Shown: positions 1 through 8,687 of the stretch, in pieces
How the letters are laid out: every line of letters starts with the position of its first letter
Position numbering within the stretch: the stretch's first letter is position 1
Source: Kiloniella sp. EL199
GTDB taxonomy: Bacteria > Pseudomonadota > Alphaproteobacteria > Kiloniellales > Kiloniellaceae
DNA: 64,000 nt
NCBI RefSeq assembly: GCF_900313065.1
Contig: NZ_OMPU01000004.1
Coordinates: forward strand, 137,474 to 201,473
Direction of reading: 5' to 3'
The notes under the pieces: generated by a model
The model's database searches: none
Told to the model about the DNA's origin: nothing
Seen by the model: only the letters and a program-made list of their open reading frames with translations
Program-made: the position numbers and the translations under genes

Positions 1-273
1 GTGGTTCCCATTGTTGCCCCGATCCTGCTGATGAGTGATATCAGCCCGGTGTGGCTTGGCGTGATGATGGCCATGAACCTGCAGACCTCCTTCCTGACAC
101 CACCTTTTGGCTTTGCCCTCTTTTATCTCAGAGGTGTGGCACCAAAGGAAGTCACGACCATGCAGATCTACAAGGGCGTTATTCCCTTTGTGATCATTCA
201 GATTATTGCCCTGCTTATTCTGGCTCTCTTTCCAGAACTGGCAACATGGTTACCGAAAGTCATCTTTGGCTAA
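1..273 (+). CDS. TRAP transporter large permease (DctM type), 3' end only
   Basis: This is the C-terminal 90 residues of a gene that begins before the window. It matches the last part of the DctM/large membrane subunit of tripartite ATP-independent periplasmic (TRAP) transporters. It has the conserved NLQTSFLTPPFG stretch and a final hydrophobic helix ending in LATWLPKVIFG. DctM subunits form the transmembrane pathway in the inner membrane and work with a periplasmic binding protein and a small DctQ subunit, driven by an ion gradient. The substrate cannot be told from this fragment. A strong hairpin terminator follows directly, so this is the last gene of its operon. Confidence 0.85.
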   Translation: MVPIVAPILLMSDISPVWLGVMMAMNLQTSFLTPPFGFALFYLRGVAPKEVTTMQIYKGVIPFVIIQIIALLILALFPELATWLPKVIFG

Positions 274-295
274 CACAACAGCCTAAAGACAAAAC

Positions 296-334
296 AAAAA
301 AAGCCGCTGAGGGTTAATTTCAGCGGCTTTTTTT
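296..334 (+). terminator. Rho-independent terminator after the TRAP permease
   Basis: A perfect inverted repeat AAGCCGCTGA / TCAGCGGCTT with a short AT-rich loop is preceded by an A run and followed by seven T residues. It lies 23 bases after the TRAP permease stop codon and ends that operon. The A run gives it the shape of a bidirectional terminator. Confidence 0.93.
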
Positions 335-454
335 AATTACTGTTCCGAAGAATATTCAAACCTAAAATCATTTTTACCGTCAAGGCTTGATAAGTTTTAG
401 ATTTTTATATAACTATGATAATTAAAGTTATCTATAATATACAAATAAAATGCT

Positions 455-1660
455 ATGTTACGTGATTTATCATTACAAAGTACATTTATGGGGCTGCTAG
501 TCGCCTTTGTGGGGTTTGTCAGCTCTTTTGCTGTTGTTCTTCAAGGTATCAGAGCTGTTGGTGCTTCGGAAGAAGAGGCTGCGACAGCTTTAATGATTTT
601 ATCCATTGCAATGGGATTATGTGCCATTGTTCTCAGTCTGCATAGCAAACTTCCTGTTAGTGTTGCCTGGTCAACGCCTGGGGCGGCACTTTTAGCCAGT
701 ACGAGCACTATTCCCGGTGGTTTTTCTGTTGCGGTTGGTTCATTTGTTCTTTGTGCGGTTTTATTTGTTATTGCAGGCCTTTGGAAATCACTGGGACGAG
801 CGGTTAATAAGATCCCCTCGGCTCTTGCCAATGCAATGCTTGCCGGGATTTTGCTTGGTTTATGTCTGGCACCGATTAAAGCAATTGCAGAAAAGCCATT
901 GTTTGGACTTTGCATTCTTTTGGCCTGGATCATAGCGGGGCGTATAAATAAATTGCTTGCCGTTCCAGCAGCTCTGATTGCTTTAATTCTTATCATGATT
1001 TTTGGTATCGACTTTACGACAGCCAACAAAACTGAACTATTTAGTAATATTGTGCCTTCTTTTACAACGGTTTCCCCTGAATTCAGCCTAGCGGGGTTAA
1101 TTGGAATTACCATTCCTCTTTTCATTGTGACGATGGCTTCGCAAAATGTACCTGGTATTGCGGTTTTAAAACTCCATAACTATGAGCCAAACTCCGGGTC
1201 ACTGATTGCGATTACGGGATTCTTTTCCGGTGTCAGTGCACTTTTTGGTGGGCATGCCGTTAATCTGGCTGCGATTACAGCAGCAATGTGTGCCAGCGAG
1301 GATGCTCATCCTGACCCGACAAAACGCTATTGGTCTGCGGTTATAAGTGGCCTTGGTTATATTGTATTTGGCTTACTTTCCGGGCTTGTGACAACATTTG
1401 CTGTTATTGCTCCCGGTATATTGATTGCCGCAGTTGCCGGTCTTGCTTTGATTGGTGCTTTTTCCAATGCTGCTCTTGCTGCATTTAGTGACTCTGATAA
1501 AAGAGAGGCATCGGCTGTCACCTTTCTTACAACAGCTTCTGGTGTTACTTTTTTTGGAATTTCCGGCGCTTTTTGGGGACTATTGGCAGGCGGTTTAATT
1601 CTTTATATAACGCATCTATTTTCTCTAAAGAAGAAGCAAGTAGCTTTAAGCGAAGAATAG
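455..1660 (+). CDS. benE: BenE-family benzoate/H+ symporter-like transporter
   Basis: A 401-residue, very hydrophobic protein with about 12 membrane segments. The family signature is visible in the first third as PVSVAWSTPGAALLA, with GGHAVNLAAITAAMCA in the second half, both typical of BenE transporters (about 390-400 aa). BenE proteins are inner-membrane proton symporters described for benzoate. Many members stand alone with no known substrate, and no benzoate catabolic genes are visible here. The start gives MLRDLSLQSTF, which fits the family N-terminus, but no clear ribosome binding site precedes it; an internal ATG at 488 is an alternative. The gene stands alone between the upstream terminator and convergent parC. 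Confidence 0.85.
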   Translation: MLRDLSLQSTFMGLLVAFVGFVSSFAVVLQGIRAVGASEEEAATALMILSIAMGLCAIVLSLHSKLPVSVAWSTPGAALLASTSTIPGGFSVAVGSFVLCAVLFVIAGLWKSLGRAVNKIPSALANAMLAGILLGLCLAPIKAIAEKPLFGLCILLAWIIAGRINKLLAVPAALIALILIMIFGIDFTTANKTELFSNIVPSFTTVSPEFSLAGLIGITIPLFIVTMASQNVPGIAVLKLHNYEPNSGSLIAITGFFSGVSALFGGHAVNLAAITAAMCASEDAHPDPTKRYWSAVISGLGYIVFGLLSGLVTTFAVIAPGILIAAVAGLALIGAFSNAALAAFSDSDKREASAVTFLTTASGVTFFGISGAFWGLLAGGLILYITHLFSLKKKQVALSEE

Positions 1661-1677
1661 AATGATAACGTAAAAGA

Positions 1678-1698
1678 CGATATCATATATTGATATCG
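1678..1698 (-). terminator. Possible parC terminator between convergent genes
   Basis: A perfect 8-bp stem, CGATATCA / TGATATCG with a 5-base loop, lies between the ends of benE and parC. On the minus strand it is followed by TCTTTTA, a weak T tract, so it may end the parC transcript. The stem is AT-rich and the T tract short, so the call is tentative. Confidence 0.4.
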
Positions 1699-1707
1699 CC
1701 TTATGAT

Positions 1708-3960
1708 TTAACTGAACTTGTTGGTTCTTGGGAAACCAGTCGGCGGAAGGCGTCCAGCGCTTGCTCTGCGGCCATGCCAATCAATGATTTCATTACGGGT
1801 CCATGTACGTCCTGACGTATCACACCAGGTTAGCCCCTCACCTTTTTCCATACCGTTTTTAAATGTTTTAATATCTGACAGACCACCATCTCGATATTTT
1901 TGGAGAATAACGCCACGTCCTCTGGCCATTTCAGGTAACTCTTCAAGTTTGAGGACCAGTAACTTTCTGTTCTCACCAATAACGGCGACCATGTCATCGT
2001 GTTCGCCAATCTGATAACAGATGAAAGCGCTGGCTCCATCAGCAACATTTAAAACTTGTTTACCCGTGCGTGTCTGGGCAATGACATCATTTTCATTAAT
2101 CTGGAAGCCTCTGCCATCAGTTGATGCCAATAGCAATTGCTGACCAGGACGATAAACAAGAATATCAACGATTTCCTGATCATTAGGTAAATCCAGAATA
2201 AGGCTTAAGGGTTCACCAAAACCACGCCCTCCCGGTAACTTATCAGCACCTAATGTATAGAAGCGTCCATTGCTCGCAAAAACCAAAAGTTTATCAGTTG
2301 TTTGTGCAAGAATAGAGAAACGTCCGGTATCGCCCTCTTTGTACTTGGCGTCACTTGTATCTTCCTGATGACCTTTTAGCGCACGTATCCAACCCTTCTC
2401 TGAACAAAGAATTGTCAAAGGTTCTTTTTCAATCACAGCTTCAAGCGGCACAACAACATCAGTTGGTGCATCTGCTACTTCTGTGCGGCGTTTGCCAAGT
2501 TCTGTTTTTTGTCCGTAGGTTTTGCGCAGATCTTTGATTTGATTGCCAACAATTTCCCATCGGCGCTCTTCTCGCGCCAGAATGTCTTCAAGATCTGCTT
2601 TTTCTGCTGTTAGATCTGCGTGCTCACCTTTGATGGCAATCTCTTCAAGTTTTCTCAAAGCGCGTAAGCGCATATTGAGAATGGCTTCCGCCTGAATTTC
2701 GGAAAGTGAAAAGCGCTTCATCAGAGCCTGTTTCGGCTTATCTTCTTCCCGGATAATCTTGATAACCTCATCCAGATTAAGATAGGCAATCAAATAACCT
2801 TCGAGAATTTCAAGGCGGGTTGCAATCTTATTCAGGCGGAAGTTACTGGCCCGGACAAGAATTACATGACGGTGATCCAGGAATGCCTGTAAAACTTCAC
2901 GCAGATTCATAACGCGCGGAACCTGATCAGCATCCAGGACGTTCATATTCAAGCTTGCCCGACTTTCCAGTTCGGTCAATTTAAATAATGATTCCATCAA
3001 GACGACAGGGTCAACATTACGGCTTTTGGGCTCAAGAACAACACGAATATCTTCAGCAGATTCATCACGGACATCATTAAGAAGGAAGAGCTTTTTATTG
3101 TTAATAAGCTCTGCAATTTTCTCAATCAATTTGGATTTTTGAACCTGAAACGGAATTTCGGTAATAATAATCTGATATTGCCCGGCCTTGAGGTCTTCTG
3201 TTTCCCATTTGGCCCGAACCCGGAAAGATCCTCGGCCAGTGCTATAGGCTTGTAGAACGGCATCACGCCCTTCGACCATGACACCCCCTGTCGGGAAATC
3301 CGGTCCGGGAATAAAATCAACAAGCTTATCAAACCCAACATTCGGGGTTTTGATCATATAAAGAAGTGCATCACATATTTCGCCAACATTATGTGGCGGT
3401 ATTGATGTTGCCATCCCCACGGCAATTCCCTGGGCCCCATTTGCGAGGAGATTGGGAAAGGCAGACGGCAGAATACAGGGTTCATCAGATTCACCATCGT
3501 AAGTCGGACGCATATCAACGGTGTTTTGATCTATATCTCTAAGAAGTTCCCCGGCAATTGCCGTTAGACGGGCTTCTGTGTACCGCATTGCAGCAGCATT
3601 ATCCCCGTCAATATTTCCGAAATTACCCTGACCATCGATCAAAGGAAACCTAAGGGAAAATTCCTGCGCCAACCTGACAAGGGCGTCGTAGATTGATTGA
3701 TCGCCATGAGGGTGGAATTTACCCATGACATCACCGACAACACGAGCAGACTTTTTAAAGCCTGATCCAGGATCAAGTTTTAATTGTCGCATCGCATAAA
3801 GAAGACGTCTATGGACAGGCTTCAAACCATCGCGAACATCCGGCAAAGATCTGGACATAATAGTTGATAATGCATAACTGAGATACCGATCAGAAAGTGC
3901 ATCAACGAAACGAATATCCTGGATTTCCCGGGACGAAACTCTATCTGAAGAACTGCTCAT
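1708..3960 (-). CDS. parC: DNA topoisomerase IV subunit A
   Basis: A 750-residue type IIA topoisomerase A subunit, which with ParE decatenates and relaxes daughter chromosomes in the cytoplasm. The N-terminal breakage-reunion domain runs from about residue 15 to 490. The catalytic tyrosine is Y127 in [11 protein letters not shown], and the DNA-gate helix motif HPHGD is at 83-87. The C-terminal part (about 500-740) has degenerate beta-pinwheel repeats. Length and the shortened C-terminal domain fit ParC rather than GyrA (usually 850-900 aa). Residue 88, directly after HPHGD, is Gln where enterobacterial ParC and GyrA have the quinolone-contact Ser. It is the most downstream gene of the minus-strand housekeeping block, separated from recO by a solute-binding protein gene. 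Confidence 0.95.
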   Translation of the reverse strand: MSSSSDRVSSREIQDIRFVDALSDRYLSYALSTIMSRSLPDVRDGLKPVHRRLLYAMRQLKLDPGSGFKKSARVVGDVMGKFHPHGDQSIYDALVRLAQEFSLRFPLIDGQGNFGNIDGDNAAAMRYTEARLTAIAGELLRDIDQNTVDMRPTYDGESDEPCILPSAFPNLLANGAQGIAVGMATSIPPHNVGEICDALLYMIKTPNVGFDKLVDFIPGPDFPTGGVMVEGRDAVLQAYSTGRGSFRVRAKWETEDLKAGQYQIIITEIPFQVQKSKLIEKIAELINNKKLFLLNDVRDESAEDIRVVLEPKSRNVDPVVLMESLFKLTELESRASLNMNVLDADQVPRVMNLREVLQAFLDHRHVILVRASNFRLNKIATRLEILEGYLIAYLNLDEVIKIIREEDKPKQALMKRFSLSEIQAEAILNMRLRALRKLEEIAIKGEHADLTAEKADLEDILAREERRWEIVGNQIKDLRKTYGQKTELGKRRTEVADAPTDVVVPLEAVIEKEPLTILCSEKGWIRALKGHQEDTSDAKYKEGDTGRFSILAQTTDKLLVFASNGRFYTLGADKLPGGRGFGEPLSLILDLPNDQEIVDILVYRPGQQLLLASTDGRGFQINENDVIAQTRTGKQVLNVADGASAFICYQIGEHDDMVAVIGENRKLLVLKLEELPEMARGRGVILQKYRDGGLSDIKTFKNGMEKGEGLTWCDTSGRTWTRNEIIDWHGRRASAGRLPPTGFPRTNKFS

Positions 3961-4065
3961 AAACCCCTCACAAACTCTTGTTTCATTTTACTCAACAGTT
4001 CCGTTGAAGCAACTTGTTTGAATGAATAATGAGACGAATAAAGGACTGTTAAGAAAAAGAAATCA

Positions 4066-4854
4066 TCATTTTGCAATCAAAGGTGATGACGTAATTAGCT
4101 TTTCCCATAAACCTTCATTTTTCATTTCACCGAGGGTTTCGTCAAAATCGGATATAAAAGCCTGACCAAAAGGTGATTTTTTAGACACCAGAAGAGGGAA
4201 CTCTGGGCTGGACTCCATTACGATGGGTAAAATCTTTACCTGTGTGCCCAGTTGTAATTCTTTAATAAAATCCGCTGCTACAGGTTCAGCATGGATAATA
4301 ATATCTGTCTGCCCTTGTACCAGGTGTTTTAAACAAACATCAAGTGTTGGCACGATCAGGTATTTCAAATTTTTTTTACGATAAAATTCCTTTGCCCAAC
4401 CATTTCCCAAAACGTCACAATATCGCTTTGATTTGAGAGTGGTTGTTATATCTATTTCAGATTTAAATCTTGACTCTTCTTCTGAGTTGACCCGAACAAC
4501 TGGCTGAAAGCGTAAGGGAAAAACAACATTTTTTGATGCGCGAGAAAATTCTAATCTTTCATTTGTCGGCGTAGTAATAAAAGCATCTACTTCACCGGAT
4601 TTAACAGCCTGTTGCGCACGAGCCCATGGAAACCCATGATGTTCAACAGGAATACCCATTCGTTCCTGAATAACGCTTTCCATAAGCTCTGGAAGCATGC
4701 CTGTCACAGTCCTGGCCGAGCCAATAGAAATCGGCGCCCAGGATTCTGCGTATGCAATTTTGAATGGCTGTGTCTTCTTCTCATCTGCATGTAGTGAAGA
4801 AGAAAAAACGAAAAGACACCACACAGAAATGGCAAGCACAGTATTACGTGCCAA
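4066..4854 (-). CDS. Periplasmic solute-binding protein, family 3-like
   Basis: A secreted protein of about 262 residues resembling the amino-acid-type solute-binding fold (SBP_bac_3), with IAYAESWAPIS near the N-terminus and GEVDAFITTPTNERLEFS, a typical lobe-I motif. A signal peptide is visible: LARNTVLAISVW, a hydrophobic core, then cleavage after SSSLHA. I chose the TTG at 4854 because GGAGGTG lies about five bases upstream and the signal peptide then starts cleanly. An ATG at 4914 would add 20 residues but has no ribosome binding site. There is no permease or ATPase gene beside it. Such orphan proteins may serve a distant transporter or have a sensory role; the ligand is unknown. Confidence 0.75.
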   Translation of the reverse strand: MARNTVLAISVWCLFVFSSSLHADEKKTQPFKIAYAESWAPISIGSARTVTGMLPELMESVIQERMGIPVEHHGFPWARAQQAVKSGEVDAFITTPTNERLEFSRASKNVVFPLRFQPVVRVNSEEESRFKSEIDITTTLKSKRYCDVLGNGWAKEFYRKKNLKYLIVPTLDVCLKHLVQGQTDIIIHAEPVAADFIKELQLGTQVKILPIVMESSPEFPLLVSKKSPFGQAFISDFDETLGEMKNEGLWEKLITSSPLIAK

Positions 4855-4922
4855 AATCACCTCCGAATCATATATAATTTTATACATACTATAGTATGTT
4901 ATTATTTTTAACAAATAATAAG

Positions 4923-5636
4923 TTATATGAAATTTTCTACAAGGCGATCCCTTACAGATGGTAACGTTTTATCATGGGGATGAAATAAGTGACGTTCCAG
5001 GAAATATCCAGAAATTTTAAGCCCTTGATAAACCTCTACCGCCCCTCCTCCCTCTCGTCCGAGCAAAAACAGAGGAAGGGGGAAGAGTTTGTCTTTGTAG
5101 GGCTCACCGATTGCCAATGATACCGCACGACCTGATTTGGGACTGATGTAAGCCAGTTGATCGTTACTTCCACCGCCTGCGCAAGCACTCAAGTCGATAC
5201 CAAAACCGAGGGCAGATAGTTGAGCCAATTCCCAGCGGACATAAATCTCTCCCCAGAAATCACTCTCCAGATGTTCCAGAAGAACTAAAAAACCTTCGTA
5301 AAAGGATGAATTCTCTTCGCGCTCTGGTACTGACTGTTCACAAATTGCTGCAGCTGATAATAATGCGGCAAGACGTCCTGGCTCATCAAAAAGGCGGCCC
5401 GAAATATTATCCAGCACCTCGGCGTCGTAATGTCCCAGGTGTTCTGCTAAACGTCCGCCCCATCTCACATGGAGATGGTTTCCCGGTTCGTAGGTCGAGC
5501 GTTTTTTAATGCTTTGCCCACCTCTGACCAAGCCGGCATGGCGTCCGTGTTCACGGGTTAATACCTGTACAATAATGTCATTTTCACCAAATGGCCGCGC
5601 AGAAAGGAGTACCCCCTCGTCTTCCCAATGTATCAT
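4923..5636 (-). CDS. recO: DNA repair protein RecO
   Basis: RecO, about 237 residues, mediates loading of RecA on SSB-coated DNA in the RecF pathway. The N-terminal OB-fold is recognisable from MIHWEDEGVLLSARPFGEND and from HAGLVRGGQS. The middle is the helical RecO_C domain, with the zinc-site-like region around SACAGGG degenerate. I chose the ATG at 5636 because alphaproteobacterial RecO proteins begin with a MI-W-DEG pattern; an ATG-like start at 5657 would add seven residues. It follows era in the same direction, the usual alphaproteobacterial order. The 110-base gap to era suggests it may have its own promoter. Confidence 0.92.
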   Translation of the reverse strand: MIHWEDEGVLLSARPFGENDIIVQVLTREHGRHAGLVRGGQSIKKRSTYEPGNHLHVRWGGRLAEHLGHYDAEVLDNISGRLFDEPGRLAALLSAAAICEQSVPEREENSSFYEGFLVLLEHLESDFWGEIYVRWELAQLSALGFGIDLSACAGGGSNDQLAYISPKSGRAVSLAIGEPYKDKLFPLPLFLLGREGGGAVEVYQGLKISGYFLERHLFHPHDKTLPSVRDRLVENFI

Positions 5637-5747
5637 CACCCAACCCAAAAAGAACAACAGGTGAACATATTAGTCATTTCCAGACCAAAGATCTAGAAAA
5701 GAATACCCTAAAATATTTCCCAGATATGGCCGAAAGCATGTCTAGGC

Positions 5748-6704
5748 TTAACTGTTAAAATCCAATCCCATTTCACGATATCTTTCGGGATCGTCTGCCC
5801 ATTTTGCACGTACCTTGACGTGAAGGAAAAGGTGAACTTTACGTTCGACGGTTTCTTGCAAATCGTGCTGGGATTTAGAGCGGATCAACTTGATTGTTCT
5901 TCCACCTTTGCCAAGACACATTGCTTTGTGCTGTTCACGCTGGACATAAATGGTCTGTGATATCTTAACGCTTCCATCGTCAAAATCTTCCCAGCTATCC
6001 GTTTCTACTGTCAAGTTATAAGGAAGTTCGTCATGAAGATTAAGGAAAAGCTTCTCACGAGTGATTTCAGCTGCGATGGACCTCATGGGATGATCTGATA
6101 ATTGATCTTCCGGATATAGCCACATGCCTTCGGGCACAGTGCTTGCCAAATGATCCAGCAAGTCATTTACACCGTCGCCTTCTTGAGCAGAAATCATGAA
6201 AATTTCAGAGAAAACACCCATTGTCATAAATTCTTGTGCCAAGGCCAAGAGCTTTTCCGGCTTTATGGAATCAATCTTGTTCAGCGCCAAGATTGCTTTG
6301 CGATCTTGTGTTTCCAATCCAGCGATAATAGCACGGATATCTTCGCCAATTTTCTTTCTGGAGGCATCGTGCAAAACAACAACAATTTCCGCATCCCCCG
6401 CGCCTTGCCAGGCGGAAGAAACCATGGCACGTTCCAGGCGCTTTTTCGGCGCAAAAATACCCGGTGTATCAACAAATATCAGTTGGGCATTTTTGTGCAT
6501 CGCGATACCGCGAATTTGCGACCGGGTGGTTTGTACCTTATGGGTAACAATTGAAACCTTCCCCCCGACCATCCGGTTCATCAGCGTTGATTTTCCGGCA
6601 TTTGGTGCGCCGATTAACGCGATAAATCCGCATCTCATATCTACGGGTAATTCAGTGCCAAGTTCGTCTTCTATTTTTGAGGGAGTTTCTTCTTTATTGC
6701 TCAT
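5748..6704 (-). CDS. era: GTPase Era
   Basis: A 318-residue ribosome-associated GTPase needed for 30S maturation and 16S rRNA 3'-end processing. The G1 loop GAPNAGKST, the G3 motif DTPG and the G4 motif NKID are all present. A C-terminal KH RNA-binding domain follows, with the GKGGRTIK loop near residue 265. The N-terminal ~20 residues form an acidic extension before the G domain. Its start lies only two bases from the end of rnc, so the two are almost certainly co-transcribed, which is a widely conserved pairing. Confidence 0.97.
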   Translation of the reverse strand: MSNKEETPSKIEDELGTELPVDMRCGFIALIGAPNAGKSTLMNRMVGGKVSIVTHKVQTTRSQIRGIAMHKNAQLIFVDTPGIFAPKKRLERAMVSSAWQGAGDAEIVVVLHDASRKKIGEDIRAIIAGLETQDRKAILALNKIDSIKPEKLLALAQEFMTMGVFSEIFMISAQEGDGVNDLLDHLASTVPEGMWLYPEDQLSDHPMRSIAAEITREKLFLNLHDELPYNLTVETDSWEDFDDGSVKISQTIYVQREQHKAMCLGKGGRTIKLIRSKSQHDLQETVERKVHLFLHVKVRAKWADDPERYREMGLDFNS

Positions 6705-6706
6705 GG

Positions 6707-7420
6707 TTACACACCACTTTCGCTAATAAATCGTAAGAGTTCTTTTGCCGCTTCCTGTTCACCCTTGCGTTTTGAATTTCCTTGCTTAATAACCGGGTCA
6801 AGGCCTTTAACAAAAACTTGGATGTCAAAAAGAGGAGCATGTGGTGGACCGGAACGTGATACTTCTTTGTAGGTTGGTAACGGTAACCCTCTTCCCTGCG
6901 CCCATTCCTGCAGGGTTGATTTGGCATCTTGTGGAGGCGATAAATCCTGATTTAGAAGCGGCTTCCAATTTTTTTGAATAAATCTTTGAACAGCTTCATA
7001 CCCAGCATCCAGATAAAGCGCCCCGATCAATGCCTCGCAAACATCCGCTTGAAGGGCCGGGTTTTCGCGTTCACCACTTTCTTCTTCGCCTTTGGCGAGG
7101 ACAATCAGCTTATCAAAGCCGAGTTTTTGCGCCACAATAGCAAGAGCTTCTCGGCGGACCAAGGCTGTAAAGCGCTTCGCAAGAGAACCTTCACTCTCTT
7201 TGGGGAAAGTCTGTAGAAGCATATCGGCGATAACAAGCCCGAGGACACGATCACCAAGGAATTCAAGTCTTTCATAGCTATCAGATACAATCTGATTCCG
7301 GCCACAGGCACTGGGATGCGTCAGCGCCTGCTTGACTAACTGAGGTCGATCAAACTTGTGTTCGAGAGTTACTGTAGCCACGTCGAGGTTACGGGCGTGG
7401 AATTCATCAATCGATGGCAT
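6707..7420 (-). CDS. rnc: Ribonuclease III
   Basis: A double-strand-specific endoribonuclease of about 237 residues that processes rRNA precursors and structured mRNAs. The RNase III signature YERLEFLGDRVLGLVIAD carries the catalytic acidic residues, with a second acidic site in EALIGALYLDAGY. The C-terminal double-stranded-RNA-binding domain follows from about residue 160. I chose ATG 7420 (MPSIDEFHARN). A TTG at 7435 is an alternative, and either start overlaps the end of lepB by 14 to 29 bases, indicating translational coupling. It sits in the conserved lepB-rnc-era order. Confidence 0.95.
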   Translation of the reverse strand: MPSIDEFHARNLDVATVTLEHKFDRPQLVKQALTHPSACGRNQIVSDSYERLEFLGDRVLGLVIADMLLQTFPKESEGSLAKRFTALVRREALAIVAQKLGFDKLIVLAKGEEESGERENPALQADVCEALIGALYLDAGYEAVQRFIQKNWKPLLNQDLSPPQDAKSTLQEWAQGRGLPLPTYKEVSRSGPPHAPLFDIQVFVKGLDPVIKQGNSKRKGEQEAAKELLRFISESGV

Positions 7421-8186
7421 TAAAAATACGCCCAAACCTGATCATTGATGGCCATTTCCAAACTTCCCACCAGTCACCATAATCTTCACCATTATCGTCT
7501 CCACGGTGCGAGAAGAACAACATATCAGCCCGACCGATGAAGTTTTCATAAGGTACTGGGCCGACAGAACTGAAACGACTATCCTGGCTGTTATCTCTGT
7601 TATCACCCATAAAGAAATAAAAACCTTCAGGAACAACATAAGCAGGGGTATTGTCTGAAAGAGGTTGATTGTCACTACGCTCCCATATCAAATGCTTAAC
7701 ACCATTGGGGAGCGTTTCTTCATATTCTTTTTCACCAAGATTCAAGCCATCACTGCCATCACCGATTCTGACCAGTGTACGAGGAACAACCTGATTGTTT
7801 ATGTAGAGTTGCCCCTGCTTTACTTGTACTGTGTCACCAGGCAGACCAATCAGGCGCTTAATATAATCAATGTTAGGATCGGTAGGTTTTCTGAAAACGA
7901 TGACATCGCCTCGCTCTGGCTCGCTACCAAGAATGCGGCCTTCAAAACTATCACCAAAGATTTTCGCACCAAAAGGGAAAGAGTATTTACTGACACCGTA
8001 GGAGAATTTAGAAACAAAAAGATAGTCACCGATCAAGAGTGTCGGCTTCATCGAGCTTGAAGGAATATTAAAGGGTTCAAACAGAAAAGTTCGTACCGTT
8101 AAGGCGATCAACAGCGCGTAAACAACTGTTTTGACAACACCTTCGTCTTCTTTTGTTTTTTCCACGTTTTCTGACCCAGTCGTCAT
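7407..8186 (-). CDS. lepB: Signal peptidase I
   Basis: A 259-residue inner-membrane serine protease that removes signal peptides from exported proteins. One N-terminal membrane segment (about residues 18-37, VVYALLIALTVRTFLF) is followed by the catalytic serine box NIPSSSMKPTL and the lysine box GDVIVFRKP...YIKRLIGLPGD. The conserved GDNRDNSQDSR motif lies near residue 195. It overlaps the following rnc gene and lies 50 bases after acpS, so it belongs to the acpS-lepB-rnc-era transcription unit. Confidence 0.96.
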   Translation of the reverse strand: MTTGSENVEKTKEDEGVVKTVVYALLIALTVRTFLFEPFNIPSSSMKPTLLIGDYLFVSKFSYGVSKYSFPFGAKIFGDSFEGRILGSEPERGDVIVFRKPTDPNIDYIKRLIGLPGDTVQVKQGQLYINNQVVPRTLVRIGDGSDGLNLGEKEYEETLPNGVKHLIWERSDNQPLSDNTPAYVVPEGFYFFMGDNRDNSQDSRFSSVGPVPYENFIGRADMLFFSHRGDDNGEDYGDWWEVWKWPSMIRFGRIFNAID

Positions 8187-8236
8187 TTTATTGATTCCAT
8201 CATTATATCAATCAGATAAAAATTTTATCTAATATT

Positions 8237-8644
8237 TTAACTATGTTCCGGAACGGCAGAAATAATAACAAAGGCCTGCGCGTGCGGATAATCGTCAGAT
8301 ATAGTCACATGTAGCTGAGCTGTCATCCCCTGAGGGATAATATTATTTAAATGTTCCCGTGCCGCTCCGGTGAGTTTCAGCACAGGTTGACCATTTGAAC
8401 TGTTCGTAACACCTATATCGGTAAAGAGAACTCCCTGTCGCCACAACCCCGTACCAAGGGCTTTGGCGCAGGCTTCTTTTACCGCAAAGCGTTTGGCATA
8501 GGTTGCCACCGGATCAGGGCGAGATGTTGCTCTCTTCTTTTCTTCCTCGGTGAAAACTCGATCAGTAAATCGGTCCCCGTATTTTGTCAGAGATTTCTCA
8601 ATACGTCGGATATCGACGAGATCATTTCCAATCCCCAATATCAT
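8237..8644 (-). CDS. acpS: Holo-[acyl-carrier-protein] synthase
   Basis: A 135-residue enzyme that transfers 4'-phosphopantetheine from CoA to the serine of acyl carrier protein, activating it for fatty-acid synthesis. The N-terminal metal-binding motif GIGNDLVDIRRIE and the second motif KRFAVKEACAKALG are both intact, as in AcpS trimers. Length is normal for the family. It lies between the RSH gene and lepB, as in many alphaproteobacteria. In many of those genomes pdxJ also lies between the RSH gene and acpS, but it is absent here. Confidence 0.95.
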   Translation of the reverse strand: MILGIGNDLVDIRRIEKSLTKYGDRFTDRVFTEEEKKRATSRPDPVATYAKRFAVKEACAKALGTGLWRQGVLFTDIGVTNSSNGQPVLKLTGAAREHLNNIIPQGMTAQLHVTISDDYPHAQAFVIISAVPEHS

Positions 8645-8687
8645 TGAAAACTCTCAATTTGAGTATTATGAAATGATAAAAGGACGA

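Noticed and set aside
541-1125. Open frame of 194 codons antisense to benE
   Set aside because: No ribosome site, no recognisable domain, and the composition mirrors a membrane protein gene read backwards.
6196-6726. Open frame of 176 codons antisense to era
   Set aside because: Shadow of the strongly supported era gene; no family features.
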